Shown one piece after another: positions 53,511 through 64,000 of a DNA stretch of 64,000 bases. The notes beneath the pieces were generated by a model, which worked only from the letters and a program-made list of their open reading frames with translations, was not told where the DNA came from and did no database searches. The stretch's first letter is position 1, and every line of letters starts with the position of its first letter. Made by a program: the position numbers and the translations under genes. Origin of the DNA: Plantago major (Eukaryota > Streptophyta > Magnoliopsida > Lamiales > Plantaginaceae). The stretch covers positions 64,431,354 through 64,495,353 of the forward strand of contig CM048841.1 in the NCBI GenBank assembly GCA_026545765.1, read 5' to 3'.

Positions 53511-55267
53511 GACCATATAATTATCTAATCTATGGTGTGGGTGTGAGTGAATAATACTAGTTCAACTAATTAAGGAATAGTCTCGTTTATGGCCAATCAT
53601 AGTGTATAATTGTCTCGTATATTATTGTTGATTATGTGAAGCACATTGATAAATAGGAATTTCAGCATGTCTTCGTTTTCTGTTTATTTCTACCTTATTT
53701 TGAACTGACACTTTCTCTTGTGGGAGTTGAGCTTTGCTAATTACTGGATGGTTCGAACGGACTTATACTCTGATCATGTTAAATCATTGTGCTCACATAC
53801 ATATCATGCAGGTTTGACTTAGTCACATATGTACGACATTGTCTACACAAATTTGGAGAGGCTCAAACCAACTGTGTCTACCTTCAACAGATACTATTAA
53901 ATTTACTTTTGATGCATAGTTTAGAAAAAAGGCCTACGACGGTGGAATTGCGAGTTGTAGGCTTAATTGTAGGAAGGAGATATTATTGCTTGAAGAGTGT
54001 TTAATGTGCAAAATATACTAGCCATACCATGCGTTGTTCGCAGTGCTCAGGAACTCAATTTGCGCCATGGTGTCAAGTTTTAAGGCATCATGTAAATATG
54101 TATGTCGTCTATGATGAGACTACAACATTATGAAAACTCAAATTTTACAAAAATTCTAAAGAATATTCTCTGATTATTTATGTTTTAGTATTAGTATGAT
54201 AACTCTAACACTATTAGGATTCCTGATTATAGTCTTTAAACTAGCTGTTGTGGATTGTTGTAAGTACAATTTTGTTTTAATGTTCTTTTTGGGCTTGTGA
54301 TTTTGGTTTTGCTGACAAAATTTCATTTTGATACCTTGTACAACGCTGGATTGTTTTTCGGCTTCGCTTCTGCCCGATCATGGTTGATTCTGAGATGTTG
54401 TGATACATTCGTGTATGTACTTTGAAGGTTGCCGTGGTTTTGCTCTAGGTCCTATTTTCCTTCTTAAGTCTCTGCTTTTCATCGTGCTGAATTGATAATC
54501 TATATATTATGTATGTAACTACTTTTACTCAACAACACTGTCTCTTGCTATAGTGCAATTATAGCCAACTGCAAAAAGAAGAAAGGGGAATTGTATAGAA
54601 CTCAATGAGGGGATCAGGAATTGAGGTTGTTGAACAAGCCAAAAAGGGCTGTTTCACTGGAACTTGAGCATTATTGGGGACCCAAGCTGAAGTTGGTGAT
54701 CATAGGAGTGTGTTTGGTTCGCATATATATTACGGTTGAGCTTCTCGATCAGACTCATCAGGTTTGTACGTTTTGTAATAAATTGACATCAATTGCTTTT
54801 GTTATGGTGAGACAAGTGAGTTGTAGTTGGAAAACAACATTCTTCAAGGCTTCAAATAGAATGTGCTTAATTCTGATTTATACAAGAATAAAATAATTCA
54901 TGTTGTTAGAAACTGCTGCAAGAATAAACTGCTAATTTGGTCATGTTATTGGTCCATCTTTTCTACTATTATTTTGTACTAATCTCATTATTTAGAATAG
55001 CATGTGCAGTCTTTGAGGTTTCACTATATGTTATCACTGTATGTAAACAATTGGCTTGCTACATGTTGTGATGAATTTTAACTTTGATGCGACAACTGGA
55101 TTAATTAGTCAAGTTCATAATAACTACTCATTAGTTATTAAACAGTTGAGGTAGTCTGTTAAGCAAAGCTTAACTATAAGTAGCTATGTTCTTTGTAGCG
55201 AACTCATCTTGTTCATTCATTCTTTACTGGATCATACAATGTAAGTTCCATCTTTCATCTTCAATAT
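53511..55267. other. Unassigned region, no supported gene
   Basis: Unique-looking sequence with short open frames at 53789-54004 (preceded by an acceptor-like CATGCAG) and 54621-54896. The two share CAGGTTTG and AAACCAACTGTGT/ATCAGACTCATCAGG contexts but no recognisable domain. Part could be exons of a decayed host gene or transcript. I cannot support a product. Confidence 0.35.
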
Positions 55268-55940
55268 ACAGTAACTTCAATTCTGAAGAAAAGAGGAGTA
55301 CTTTATGCGGAAGCTGACATCTCTTGTAGGCTTTGTGATTCAAAATCAGAAGAAACTTTGGTTCATATGTTCTCAAAATGCGAGTTTGCGAAATTGGTGT
55401 GGCACAAGATCCAAAGATGGTGGGATTCGAATTGTTGGAAGGCGATTGTATGTTTGAACTTCTGCAGAATTTTTCTGGTGCATCTCCATCAACAGGAAAG
55501 GACATTTGGTTATCGGTTTGGTACGGAATGCTATGGTTCATTTGGAAAGCTCGGAATGACATTATTTTTAAAGGTATTACTGCCACTCCAATTGAAGTCT
55601 TTGAAACCATTAACATAAATTTATGGTTTTGGCTAAAAAGAGTAAGATTCAGACAGGTGTAGTGCTAGCAAGATTGGGAGTGTTTCCCTGGAGAAGTTAT
55701 TGTTCCAGATTGACAACTTGAGTTAAATTTTCAGTTCTGGTTTGAAGTGGTACAGAGTGAGGCTTAGGTTGTTTGATTTATTGTGAAATGATGGCTCAAT
55801 GTGGGCAAGGTTTAGGCTTATGTTGCTGTGATCTATTGGTACTTTGGTAGTGAGTTTGGTGTATTACCCTGTGTAAACATACCTTGTGTTTACACCGTCT
55901 TTTAGACTACTAAAATTTTACTTATTCCAAAAAAAATAAA
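55268..55940 (+). mobile_element. L1-type LINE 3' end
   Basis: A third LINE tail of the same family as 1-1163. It has ORF2 C-terminal text, a 3' untranslated region with an inverted GTGTAAACA..TGTTTACAC hairpin (about 55873-55895), and an A8 tract at about 55929-55936. It is 5'-truncated at about 55268. Confidence 0.75.
55270..55662 (+). pseudogene. LINE ORF2 C-terminus, frameshifted
   Basis: The zinc-finger-like region (SILKKRGVLYAEADISCRLC, TLVHMFSKCEFAKLVW) is read in one frame to about 55430. The end (VWYGMLWFIWKARNDIIFKG, NINLWFWLKRVRF) is in another, to 55662. The last motif parallels LWFVQKSRNELVFQGI at the window start. Confidence 0.75.
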
Positions 55941-56105
55941 ATTAATTCTTATTTGATGAAGAATTTAGTATGCAGCTTCTTAATTATGAACAATAAAAGA
56001 AGTTCAGTAGGATGTAAAAAAAATGTACTTGTAGCTCACTGATGTCTAGACTCTAGAGACTGTTGACAGTTGGAGATATGTTCTATTGAGCATGAAAATA
56101 AAAAA
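55941..56105. other. Short intergenic stretch
   Basis: AT-rich, with an A-run at 56098-56108. Nothing was recognised. Confidence 0.3.
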
Positions 56106-56366
56106 AAAGTACCCGCCGGTCCAAAGATTTCCAGGCCCCATGCGAAATTTTATATATAAAATTTAAAATTATTTCCTAATAAAATAGTATACATAATATA
56201 TCACTCTAAAAATGTAATATTGCAAGTGTTATTTGAAACAAAATTATACATTAACTTTTTATAACATGTTTTTAACACCCTATCACTACCATGATGCTTA
56301 AATTGGGGACCTTAAAAATCCGAGGCCCTGTGCGGGTGAACATTTAGGATCGGCCCTGAAAGTACC
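56106..56366. mobile_element. hAT-like MITE with 8-bp target duplication
   Basis: The 245-bp element at 56114-56358 is flanked by AAAGTACC on both sides (56106-56113, 56359-56366). The right end reads GGATCGGCCCTG (inverted: CAGGGCCGATCC). The left end CGCCGGTCC is the same end with a short deletion. Subterminal GGCCCCATGCG and GAGGCCCTGTGCGGG are also inverted-like. An 8-bp duplication and CAGGG ends fit the hAT superfamily. It is non-coding. Confidence 0.8.
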
Positions 56367-56570
56367 GTCACATAACATGTTGTAGATTATACTAAAGATT
56401 ATCTTCTATCTATTAATCACCCACACTAATTGAGAAATGAGCAAATTGTGTGGAAATGTGAGATTGTTTATTATTTATTGGGTGTGGAGTAACTTTTCTT
56501 TTAGTGATGTACTATGAAATTATGTGAACGGTTAAAAATTGCAAATGTATAAAATTCTACGGGATAAAAG

Positions 56571-56575
56571 GGTAA
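56571..56575. repeat. Left flank of element D (GGTAA)
   Basis: These are the five bases before the D LTR. The matching right flank is beyond the window. Confidence 0.5.
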
Positions 56576-57982
56576 TGTTAGGAATATCTGTTAGTTTTTT
56601 TGATCATTCATCAGATGTTCCTATCTTAGCCAGAAAGGTGATTAAGTACTCTTGCTTCACTTGAACATTGTAAAAGAGGAAATCACTGAGTATAATTAGT
56701 CTAGTAAATCTTGTATTAGGATTATAGGTCTCTGAGTGTAATTTTTATTTTAAGAAGACCATGAAGATCAATCCTAGCAATGGAGCTTTTCTGAAGATTA
56801 CAAGACCGGAGATTGCACAAGATTTATGAAGACACCAAGGTTTAGTCTCACTCGGAAAGACTATGTCCTTAATCCTTTCTTAAGTACATTTAGTTACTTT
56901 TGAAACATGATTCTGGAACATATGACATCATGAGTATGGAGCATGCAAGCCATCAGAAAGGCTAATGTATCCGTTGAAGACTACAGGACAAGAAATAGTA
57001 CATATGCATTAATTGCATCGGCAGAAAAGCCGCTAAAGCACAGTCCTCTCTGAGATATGAGACAAGGACTTCTGAGTACTCATTTCAAGATAAGTATAGA
57101 CTGAATTTGAATTGTGTCTAACGGATAACATCCCAACGACTCTCTAATTCATCTATAAATATCACACACTTAGATCTTTGAAAATCAAGAAGAACGATCT
57201 AACTTGCAAACTTACAATCTAGCAAAGTATTCTCTCAAGCACTCTACTACCCTTTCTGAAAGCTTTCTGTTGCTTGAAGAATCACTAGTAGTTCTAAGTT
57301 GTCCTGAACCTTAACAAGAGATTGTTATTCGTGAAAGAGTTGAATCGTCGGATAACCTTTCAAGCTCATTCTCGTAAGCGGACATCAATTACTTGGGTCA
57401 AGAAGATCGATTGCCATACACTGAACAAGTGTATTAAGTAGTCTTGTTCTATTAGGCTCTCTGAAAACATAACTGAAAAGTTATACGAGAAGCCTCTCTG
57501 ACAAACCTTATAACCAACACCATCAAGGCGTGGAGTAGAGGAAGTACTTGATTTGGAAAATCAGGGAATAACTCCAAGGTTATCTGAGTAGAGGAAGTAC
57601 TTAGCTCTAGGAGCTGGGGAATAACTCAGGGGGAACATTTGGTTGGGAACCAATTGTTTAAGAATCTTAGAATATGATTTTTGTAAGGTGAACTCAATTA
57701 TCTGTTCTAGTGAATTCTAGGTCTCAGAAAGACCGAAGTGGATTAGTTGGAGGATTACGCCACCTCCAGATACCACTATACTTGCTGTGTTATTTACCTT
57801 CAGATTTATCTTTCAAAGCACACACACTTACTTATTGTTTCGCACTTACCTATCTTAAAGTCTTCCGTGCTCGAATTTAAGTATCGAAACCCCTGTGTTT
57901 CGAGAAGCTGTTTATCGACAAAAGTTTAAAAGACTATTCACCCCCCCTCTAGTCTTTTACTTTGCCGTTATCTGGACCAACA
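56576..57982 (+). mobile_element. Element D 5' LTR
   Basis: This 1407-bp LTR starts TGTTAGGAATATCTGTTAG and ends CCAACA. It is shorter than in A and B, partly because the 52-bp tandem repeat has only two units (57535-57640) and the opening 12-bp units of A are absent. TATAAATA is at 57154-57161. Confidence 0.85.
57154..57161 (+). promoter_or_regulatory. TATA box of element D 5' LTR
   Basis: TATAAATA is followed by TCACACACTTAGA, the same block as in A and B. Confidence 0.6.
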
Positions 57983-57984
57983 AG

Positions 57985-57996
57985 TGGTATCAGAGC
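57985..57996 (+). promoter_or_regulatory. Element D primer binding site
   Basis: TGGTATCAGAGC lies two bases after the LTR. It is a full match to the initiator-methionine tRNA type. Confidence 0.9.
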
Positions 57997-58099
57997 AGGA
58001 GGTTCCCAATCCTTCTGCACTGAACCTAGATCCCCAGATAGGTGAAGAAACTTTGTCCCTTTCTGAGGACTATATAATTTGTGTGTTAAGTGTGTAGGT

Positions 58100-60572
58100 A
58101 TGTCTCTGAGCGATGCACCCGTTCTAAAGCCAGAAAACTATGAGAAATGGAAGAACAACATGATGCTCCATCTGGAGGCCATTAGTGATGAGATGATCTA
58201 TGTCATCAATGAAGGGCCTATCAAAATCAGACAACTCAAACAAGTCACTGAGGTTTCTGATGGAAGAAAAGCCTCAGACACGGAAGATGGAAGCGAGGAC
58301 ATGGTTGCTAGTGATAGTGGTCATATGAAGACAAGCCAAGAGAGCTCTGGACATTTGAAGATGCCAAGAGACACAGATTGGATGGTCAAGCTCGTAATAT
58401 AATCATCAGATCAACACCTGAGCACATACAGTGTAAACTGTGGGGTGCTAAAAGCAGAAGTTGCACAGCAATTGATTGAAGAAATCTATGCCGGAACTGA
58501 GAAAACCAAAGAAAACATGTTCGAAGTTCTTAAGTTGAAGTTCCAAAACTTCAAGCAAGGTCCCACTGAAACTCTGGAAGAACTTGATTTCAGGTTTACT
58601 ACTCTTATGAGTGATATGGCTGCACTTGGTGAAAGCAACAGATACTCCCAGTCAGAAAAGATTAAGACTATTGTCAGAAGTCTCAATCACAACTGGGAGC
58701 ACACTAAATTCTTTTATTTCAACCAAGGAATGCCAAATATTACTCCAGTAGAGCTCTTCTCTCATCTTGCTACTGTAGATTATGAGACAACTCAGAGAGA
58801 ACAAACAGCTGAGAAGTTGCAAAGTGTTGCTCTAGTCTCTCAAGGTACTTCTGAAAAGAAAGATACCAAAGACGCATCTGAAGAAAATGCTCTTGCAGTA
58901 AGACACATGAATAAATTTGTGAGTCAAGAGATTGAGAGAAGAAAAGCTAAAGAAAAGCTGAAAAAGCATCTTGGCCCAAACTATCATCAGTACAAGAACA
59001 TTCAACTAAACAACTCTCTGAAGACCCCCATTCAGAAAGGTGTTAGTACTGAATCAGCAGAGATAGGAAATGATATATGCTTCTATTGTCAAAAGCCCGT
59101 CACTTCAAGAGATTGCCTGCTTTAAATAAGCTCAAGACAGGTGACAAGAAGGACAGAAGAAATTACAAAAGAAATCAAAGGGCCTTACTGACTGAAGAAA
59201 GGAAGAAGATTCAAATCCAACTTGATGATCTAGATATTGAGACAGATTCTGAAGATGGAGATTCAAATAACTCAAACCTACCATCACCAGAATTGTGTGG
59301 AATCACCCACAACGTAATGGACTTCGGCCTTAAGAAGAATGAAATGTGTGGAGTTGCTGAGATTGTCGGTCCGACATCTCCAACATTGAAATGTGTCTTA
59401 TGGTGATGAGGTAACTAACATTTCACAATTTACGTACTATGAGAGTGATGATGGAATTGAGGATCCGGAGTTAATCAGAGTGAATTGGATCGTTATGAGA
59501 AAGAATTTCGAAGCACAATCCAAAACCGTAATTCTAGAGGAAAGCAAAGAAACTCTTGAAAAGAGTTTTCGAGCTAACCAGTATCTCGAGAACAAGAGCT
59601 GAAATAGCCCTTACGAAAAGTCGATATCTGAAAATGAAAATTTTCACAAACTAGCCTTGGATGAACTTAATAAGAAAATGATGAAGCTGCTTTCTGAGAA
59701 TGAGGAACTCCGAAAGAAAGAGCTATCCTTCCAATCTTATGCAAAGGATAGTGACACTCTCACTGAGGTTCAATCATATCTGAGAGATCCCTCTGAGAAA
59801 GGTGGACTTGGACTTGATGAACAATCAAGCAATTCGTCTCCTCTGAAGAAGGGTGATGATAGGTTGACCTTTGTAAAAAGTCAACAGAATGGTTCTTCAA
59901 CCACCTATAGCATTGGTCAGAAAGCTAGGGTAGTTGACAAAGGAAAAGGAGTAGCAACTCAGCCTTTGAAAGAACAACAAGTTCACAAGAAATATGTGGA
60001 TAAGGTTTCTGAAAAGAAACACAACCCTCAGACATGCAACCATCCACAGTGCTATATTACTAAGAAGGGAAGAATTGCTGGAATAGGCAAATTCTCAACT
60101 ATACCATTTTATGAAAATAAAGATGGTGCAGAAACTAGTGAGGCTTCTGAAGACCGCATTCAGAAAGCCAAAGGTGTTCGAAATGGCATTGGCTATCGTG
60201 CTATTGGAAAAGTCCTTTTACAACAATATAAGGAAGGACAAGAACAATGGCGCAAGGCTGATATTGCACGTAGCAATGTAAGTGGAAGAAATCTCAAACC
60301 AAAAGCCGAAAAATGCCAAAGCTAGAAGGAACCTGGCCAGAAAGGCTAAGTTTGCTAAAAAGCAACCCCAGAAACCCAGGATCCAGAAAGCACCAAAGGG
60401 AACACCTAGAAACACCCCAAGAAGGAAGATTGAGATCAAAATTACTAATTTCATTGCATCTCCTTCTGTTCAAGTTAGACAAAAACAAACTCCCAAGAAA
60501 TTCACTAAAATGTGGATTCCTACTGGAAGAATGTTTAGTCTAAATGGTTCTATCTCTGAAGCAAGAACCTAA
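58100..60572 (+). pseudogene. Element D gag (broken)
   Basis: ATG at 58100 (MSLSDAPVLKPENYEKW) starts the frame. It is open to about 58330, shifted to 58402, and open again at 58445-59090 with the capsid-like helices (LDFRFTTLMSDMAAL, LNHNWEHTKFFYF). The zinc knuckle is damaged: after CFYCQKP the histidine and last cysteine context is lost by a deletion at about 59096. The acidic and coiled-coil parts follow in three frames (59130-59406, 59393-59602, 59657-60325). The basic tail (NARRNLARKAKFAKK) ends at TAA 60570-60572. The 3' distance to pol is one base shorter than in A and B. Confidence 0.8.
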
Positions 60573-63500
60573 CTCCTGTTTCCTGTTTTGTGCAGAACGC
60601 CTCTTGGACTATGGCTCAATGGCTATTTGATAGTGGATGCGGAAAGCACATGACAGGAGACAAAGCAAATCTGGTCAACTACAAAGCTTGCAACCTTTGG
60701 ACCGGACATCGATTTGGAGCAATTAAATCCCTCTCTGGGATTTGGCAACGTCAAATTGGGATCTTTAACAATTACTGACGTATTACATGTTAAGGGTTTG
60801 AAATAAAATCTATTTAGCATGAGCGAATTTGCAGACAAGGGATTCACTGTGAAATTCAAAGCAAAGTTTTGCAAACTTATTGACAATGAGTCAAAGCAGA
60901 CAGTCTTGGTTGCTCGGCGGAAAGGTAGTCTTTATGTTGCCGATTAGGCATCTGCCACAACTGAAGAATGTCTCATGGTGAGTCAATCTGGTCACACAGA
61001 AGAGCACTGGTTATGGCACAAAAGAATGAGCCACTTGAACTTCAAAACTCTGAACAAACTTGCCAAGAAAGAGTTAGTGGTTGGCCTTCCCAAAACATCT
61101 TTCAGAAAGGATGGTATCTGTTCTGCCTGTCAGATGGGGAAACAATCTAAGATCTCCTTCAAGTCTAAAATCAGACACTCTAGTGTTAGACCACTGCAAC
61201 TATTACACATGGATCTTTTTGAATCATCTGTAACTAGTTATGCAGGAAAGAAGTATGGTCTGGTTGTTGTAGATGACTTCTCAAGATTCACTTGGGTTGT
61301 CTTTCTGAAGCACAAATCTGATGCTAGGGTGGAGATACCAAACTTGCTAAATAAGCTTGAAGTCATGAAAAATGACAAGGTATCTGCAATCAGAACAGAC
61401 CATGGTACTGAATTTGTCAACCAGTACATAAAGGAGTTTTGTACCAGCAAAGGTATACAACATCAACTTTCCTCTGTAAGAACACCACAACAAAATGGTG
61501 TTGCAGAAAGGAAAAATAGAACCCTTAAAGAAGTAGCAAGGACAATGCTGGCTGACACTGAAATAAGTGAAGTTTATTGGGTTGAAGCTGTAAACACAGC
61601 ATGCTACACTCAGAACAGATGTTTGATAAACAAACACCATGACAAGACCCCTTATGAGCTCTTGGTTGGTAGACCCCCTAATATTAAACATCTGAAAGTG
61701 TTTGGTTGTAGATGTTTTGTTCTTAACAATGGAAAAGAGTATCTAAGAACATTTCAACTAAAGGCAGATGAAGGAGTGTTTCTTGGTTATTCTATGAATA
61801 GCAGAGCTTACAACAAAAGAACAAAGAAGATTGAAGAATCAGTTCATGTTGTATTCTATGAAGAAAGCAAGAAATCACCCCTTGCTGATGAACTCTCAGA
61901 AAGGTTCAAGGAACTATTGTTAAAGGATTCTGAAAAAGAACCCTCAGAAAGGAAAAACATCATTATGGAAAGAGAGGATGACTCTGACGAAGAAAAGCAT
62001 GAAATGCCTAGTAACAACTAGATGATTCTCAGACATGATGAAGAATTTCCTATGAGATTTCCAGAAATGAAAACTGAAGATGTTCATCAGAGAGCTAATT
62101 CTGGAAATGACCTCTTTGACAGGCATGTCCCAGAAAGCCCTCACACTGAGCAAGTGTCAGACATTCAACGCCCTTCTGTGGTACAAAATGTCATAGATAC
62201 TGAAGAAGTATCAAGTCATAATCATAGTGATTCACATTCAGATCACATAGATGTTGACCCTACTAGCCCCAAACCCATGATGAGATGGATCAAGGATCAT
62301 CTTGCAAAGGATGTGATTGGATCAATCAATCAAGGTGTTAGGACTAGGAGAGCAATAGCCAAAAATGCTAATTCTCTCTTTGGATGTTTCATCTCAAACA
62401 TTGAACCTAAAACTATTGAAAAGCATTAAGAGACCAAGATTGGATCTCTGCAATGCAAGAAGAGTTGGATCAGTTTGAAAGAAACAAAGTCTGGAAACTA
62501 GTTCCATTTGTAGAAGGAATATATGTGATTGGAACCAAGTGGGTTTTCAGAAACAAGATGAATGAATATGGTGAAATAACCAGAAACAAAGCAAGGTTGG
62601 TTGCCAAGGGATTCACCCAGACTGAAGGCTTAGATTTTGATGAGTCATATGCACGGTTGCAGATTGGATGCGATAAGACTCTTTCGCCTTTTGACTCATA
62701 AAGACTTTAAAGTTTATCAGATGGATGTCAAAAGTGCATTCTTGAATGGTGAACTTGCTGAGGAAGTCTATGTTGAACAACCACCTGGTTTTGAAGTTTC
62801 CTCAGAAAGTAGAATGGTCTACAAGCTACAGAAAGCTCTATATGGACTGAAACAGGCTGCAAGAGCATGGTATAACACTTTGGCCAAATACCTTCCGGAA
62901 AGTGGTTTCAAGAAAGGTGAAGTTGATAAAACTTTATTTACCTTAAATCATGATGGAAAACTGCTCTTAGTTCAAGTATATGTTGATGACATCATATTTG
63001 GATCTAAGGACAAGCAACTTTGTGATGACTTTGCAAATCTCATGAAAAGTAAGTTCGAGATGAGCATGATGGGAGAATTGAACTATTTCCTAGGATTGCA
63101 AGTCAAGCAACTCAATGATGGAATATTCATTAATCAGTCAAAGTATGCAAAAGACATGCTCACAAAGTTCAATCTTAAGCCTTCTGAAAAGAATGCTAAG
63201 ATACCTCTGAGCATAGGAACCAAGATGACCTATACTGAATCAGATAAAAGTGTAGATGAACACAAGTATAGGAAATTGATAGGTTCACTACTTTACCTTC
63301 ATCGCGGACACGATATCGATATGCAGTTGGTGTGTGCTAGATTTCAAACAAATCCGATGCAATCACACTACAACATTGCTATGAAAATATTAAGGTATGT
63401 GAAAGGTACATTAGATGTAGGTTTGTGGTACCCTAAAGAAAGTGGATTGAGTTTGGTTGGTTACTCAGATGCTGATTATGCTGGATCAATGCTTGATAGG

Positions 63501-63926
63501 AAGAGTACCTCAGGAACTTGTCAATTTCTGGGAGCTAGACTTATCTCATGGTTTAGCAAGAAACAAAACTCAATTGCAACTTCTACCACAGAGGCTGAAT
63601 ATATTGCTGCTGGTTGTTGTGCAACACAAATTCTGTGGATTCAACAACAACTCAGAGATTATGGACTCAATGAAGAGAAAACTCCCATTTTATGTGATAA
63701 CACAAGTGCTATTGCAATCACACAGAACCCCATGTTCCATGCCAGAACAAAGCACATTGATGTTAGACACCACTTCATCAGAGACCATGTTGAAAAAGGC
63801 AATATAGAGATACTCAAGATTGGCACAGAAGACCAACTTGCAGATATCTTCACCAAGCCCCTACAGGAAAGCCGGTTCTTGACCTTAAGACATAATCTTG
63901 GGTTAATGGAGTTGCCTAAGGACTGA
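60573..63926 (+). pseudogene. Element D pol (nearly readable; stops and frameshifts)
   Basis: Protease text is WLFDSGCGKHMTGD (60625), with a frameshift near 60710 and stops at about 60803 and 60946. From 60975 a 348-codon frame holds the integrase zinc region (H..H..CSAC) and a complete DD35E core: LHMDLFESS, RTDHGTEF and NGVAERKNRTL, with 35 residues between the second Asp and the Glu. TAG at 62019 ends it. The linker continues to 62429, and RT starts at 62453. The last 429-codon frame (62637-63926) has [29 protein letters not shown] and RNase H ([42 protein letters not shown]), with a corrupted patch near 63300. Pol ends LMELPKD then TGA. Confidence 0.85.
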
Positions 63927-64000
63927 AAAATGTCCTGAATCTCTAAAAGTCTGAGTAAGCAAGGTAGAAAAGAAGTAGGCCTCTGAGAATATGCTCTCAG

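Larger units (their letters stand above)
56576..64000 (+). mobile_element. Element D: Sirevirus-like Copia element, right side off window
   Basis: D is in the same family as A and B, plus strand. It has a 5' LTR at 56576-57982, primer site 57985-57996, gag 58100-60572 and pol 60573-63926. The first 74 bp of the spacer after pol are present, and the third coding region, if any, lies outside. The integrase catalytic triad is intact only here. Several stops and frameshifts make D non-autonomous as read. Confidence 0.9.

Noticed and set aside
53789..54896. Two short frames as exons of a host gene
   Set aside because: No recognisable domain and no consistent splice pairing could be shown. They are mentioned only as an unassigned region.

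Overview
The window is nuclear DNA from a flowering plant. The evidence is AT-rich sequence, plant-type LTR retrotransposons, L1-type LINE 3' ends with the plant ORF2 C-terminal zinc-finger region, a Stowaway MITE and one small gene of plant-like character. I cannot name the species. No rRNA, tRNA or CRISPR array was seen. About three quarters of the window is transposable-element sequence.

Left part (1-15459): a LINE 3' end cut by the window edge, one probable host gene (1869-2420, minus), a solo Gypsy-type LTR with a perfect 5-bp target duplication (3184-4043), a 5'-truncated retrocopy with a 17-bp target duplication, several small inverted-repeat elements, a long (TA)n tract, and two related arrays of dispersed and duplicated AT-rich repeats (5.9-7.2 kb and 8.2-12.4 kb).

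Middle part (15460-50905): a three-level nest. Element G is a minus-strand, gag-only, non-autonomous Gypsy-like element (3' LTR 15460-16132; internal region 47626-50321 with a gag-like ORF, a 24-bp minisatellite of about 40 units and a polypurine tract; 5' LTR 50322-50905, truncated). Element B, a minus-strand Sirevirus-like Copia element of about 15 kb (16137-20418 plus 36647-47620, TSD ATATG), sits at the junction between G's polypurine tract and its 3' LTR. Element A, a plus-strand relative of B (20419-36641, TSD CATCA), sits inside the extra ORF of B. Right of G lie a minus-strand Copia-type LTR (C) and a related partial LTR split by a Stowaway MITE and a LINE. After about 2 kb of unassigned DNA, another LINE 3' end and a hAT-like MITE, a fourth element (D, plus strand, same family as A and B) begins at 56576 and runs off the window.

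The A/B/D family has LTRs of 1.4-1.75 kb, an initiator-Met-tRNA-type primer site, gag with a CCHC knuckle, then protease, DD35E integrase, RT and RNase H. In A and B a very large third coding region lies between pol and the 3' LTR. This third region is the most interesting feature. It has its own TATA-box leader, and five short (78-93 bp) GT..AG introns are recognisable at the same places in A and B. A sixth, weaker candidate is also shared. All are in phase 0 and separate small exons whose lengths are multiples of three, coding for E/T/P/Q-rich segments. Every copy carries frameshifts and stops, so none seen here looks autonomous. The intron model rests on comparing two copies by eye and has no RNA support.
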